Source of the DNA: Comamonadaceae bacterium
GTDB lineage: Bacteria; Pseudomonadota; Gammaproteobacteria; Burkholderiales; Burkholderiaceae_C
NCBI GenBank assembly: GCA_013297875.1
Contig: JAAFIW010000024.1
Span: forward strand, 1-64,000
Length of the DNA stretch: 64,000 bases
Direction of reading: 5' to 3'
The translations under genes and the position numbers were made by a program. This document shows positions 63,856-64,000 of this stretch, piece by piece. Numbering within the stretch: position 1 is the first letter of the stretch; every line of letters starts with the position of its first letter. The notes beneath the pieces are model-generated. The model did not search any database. It was not told where the DNA came from and worked only from the letters and a program-made list of their open reading frames with translations.

Positions 63856-64000
63856 ATGACCGGAACTGTTCAATTGCACCCCGTGCTGACCAGCACACCC
63901 GAGAAAATCTGGCGCGCCTTTACCCAGCCGCAAGCCTTTGCGCGATGGCTGCCGCCCAATGGCTTTACCGGCCACATCAGTGAGCTGGACGCCAAAGTCG
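63856..64000 (+). CDS. SRPBCC (AHSA1-like) protein, 5' part only
   Basis: 48 codons to the window edge: MTGTVQLHPVLTSTPEKIWR, AFTQPQAFARWLPPNGFTGH. This is the N-terminus of an AHSA1/START-type SRPBCC lipid- or ligand-binding protein (polyketide-cyclase-like). CAGGAG lies 7 nt upstream. Function unknown; the gene continues beyond the window. Confidence 0.75.
   Translation, partial: MTGTVQLHPVLTSTPEKIWRAFTQPQAFARWLPPNGFTGHISELDAKV

Overview
The window looks like a chromosome segment of a betaproteobacterium of the Burkholderiales, most likely Comamonadaceae (Rhodoferax/Polaromonas/Acidovorax type). The reasons are high GC coding sequence, the fmdB-DUF502-aspS-nudB and ubiE-Tim44-ubiJ-ubiB clusters, two orphan Bug-type solute-binding proteins, a phasin for PHA granules, and about 20 copies of a roughly 50-nt intergenic repeat (core tagctgcttgagca). 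No rRNA, tRNA or CRISPR array was recognised.

Layout. 0-4.5 kb: a truncated thioesterase behind an inverted-repeat element, then (minus strand) fmdB, DUF502, aspS, a Phd/CcdB-type toxin-antitoxin pair lodged inside the operon, and nudB. 4.7-6.2 kb: small minus-strand ORFs with one convincing integron attC site, a probable integrase-less cassette remnant with one frameshifted gene. 6.3-12.4 kb: Na+/solute symporter, ubiquinone genes ubiB, ubiJ and ubiE, a Tim44-like protein, DUF971. 12.4-20 kb: a two-partner-secretion transporter with a double-FecR exported protein, a HIT protein and a 1311-residue FAD/Fe-S oxidoreductase. 20.2-24.5 kb: ugpBAEC glycerol-3-phosphate importer. 24.5-26.2 kb: a nucleotidyltransferase-fold gene surrounded by mobile-element-like inverted repeats. 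26.2-32.4 kb: hydroxyacid dehydrogenase, rmuC, a Bug protein, gamma-glutamyltransferase, a small exported protein.

32.4-37.6 kb is an accessory block: a seven-gene minus-strand operon (long tautomerase, DsbA/HCCA-isomerase-like protein, atypical SDR, PaaI thioesterase, SnoaL-like protein, SDR, 6-pyruvoyl-tetrahydropterin synthase) ending in a broken nitronate monooxygenase and read divergently from an HxlR regulator. I regard this as the best candidate for an undescribed pathway; the PTPS-SDR pair suggests pterin chemistry. A 184-bp MITE-like element follows. 37.6-48.8 kb: short-chain dehydrogenase, Fur-controlled iron-binding protein, phasin, histone-deacetylase-like operon, pncB, NhaD-type antiporter, Bug protein, MFS transporter and another SDR.

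48.8-57.9 kb is an amide-use cluster: formamidase/acetamidase, a complete branched-chain/urea/amide-type ABC importer (two ATPases, two permeases, Tat-exported binding protein), an amidase-signature hydrolase and a cytoplasmic AmiC-like sensor, divergent from a MarR regulator. After rarA (58.5-59.8 kb), 59.8-62.6 kb carries a three-gene signalling unit (GAF histidine kinase, lone receiver, small membrane protein, joined by 4-nt overlaps), followed by decayed rarA fragments, a small protein, and the start of an SRPBCC protein at the window edge.
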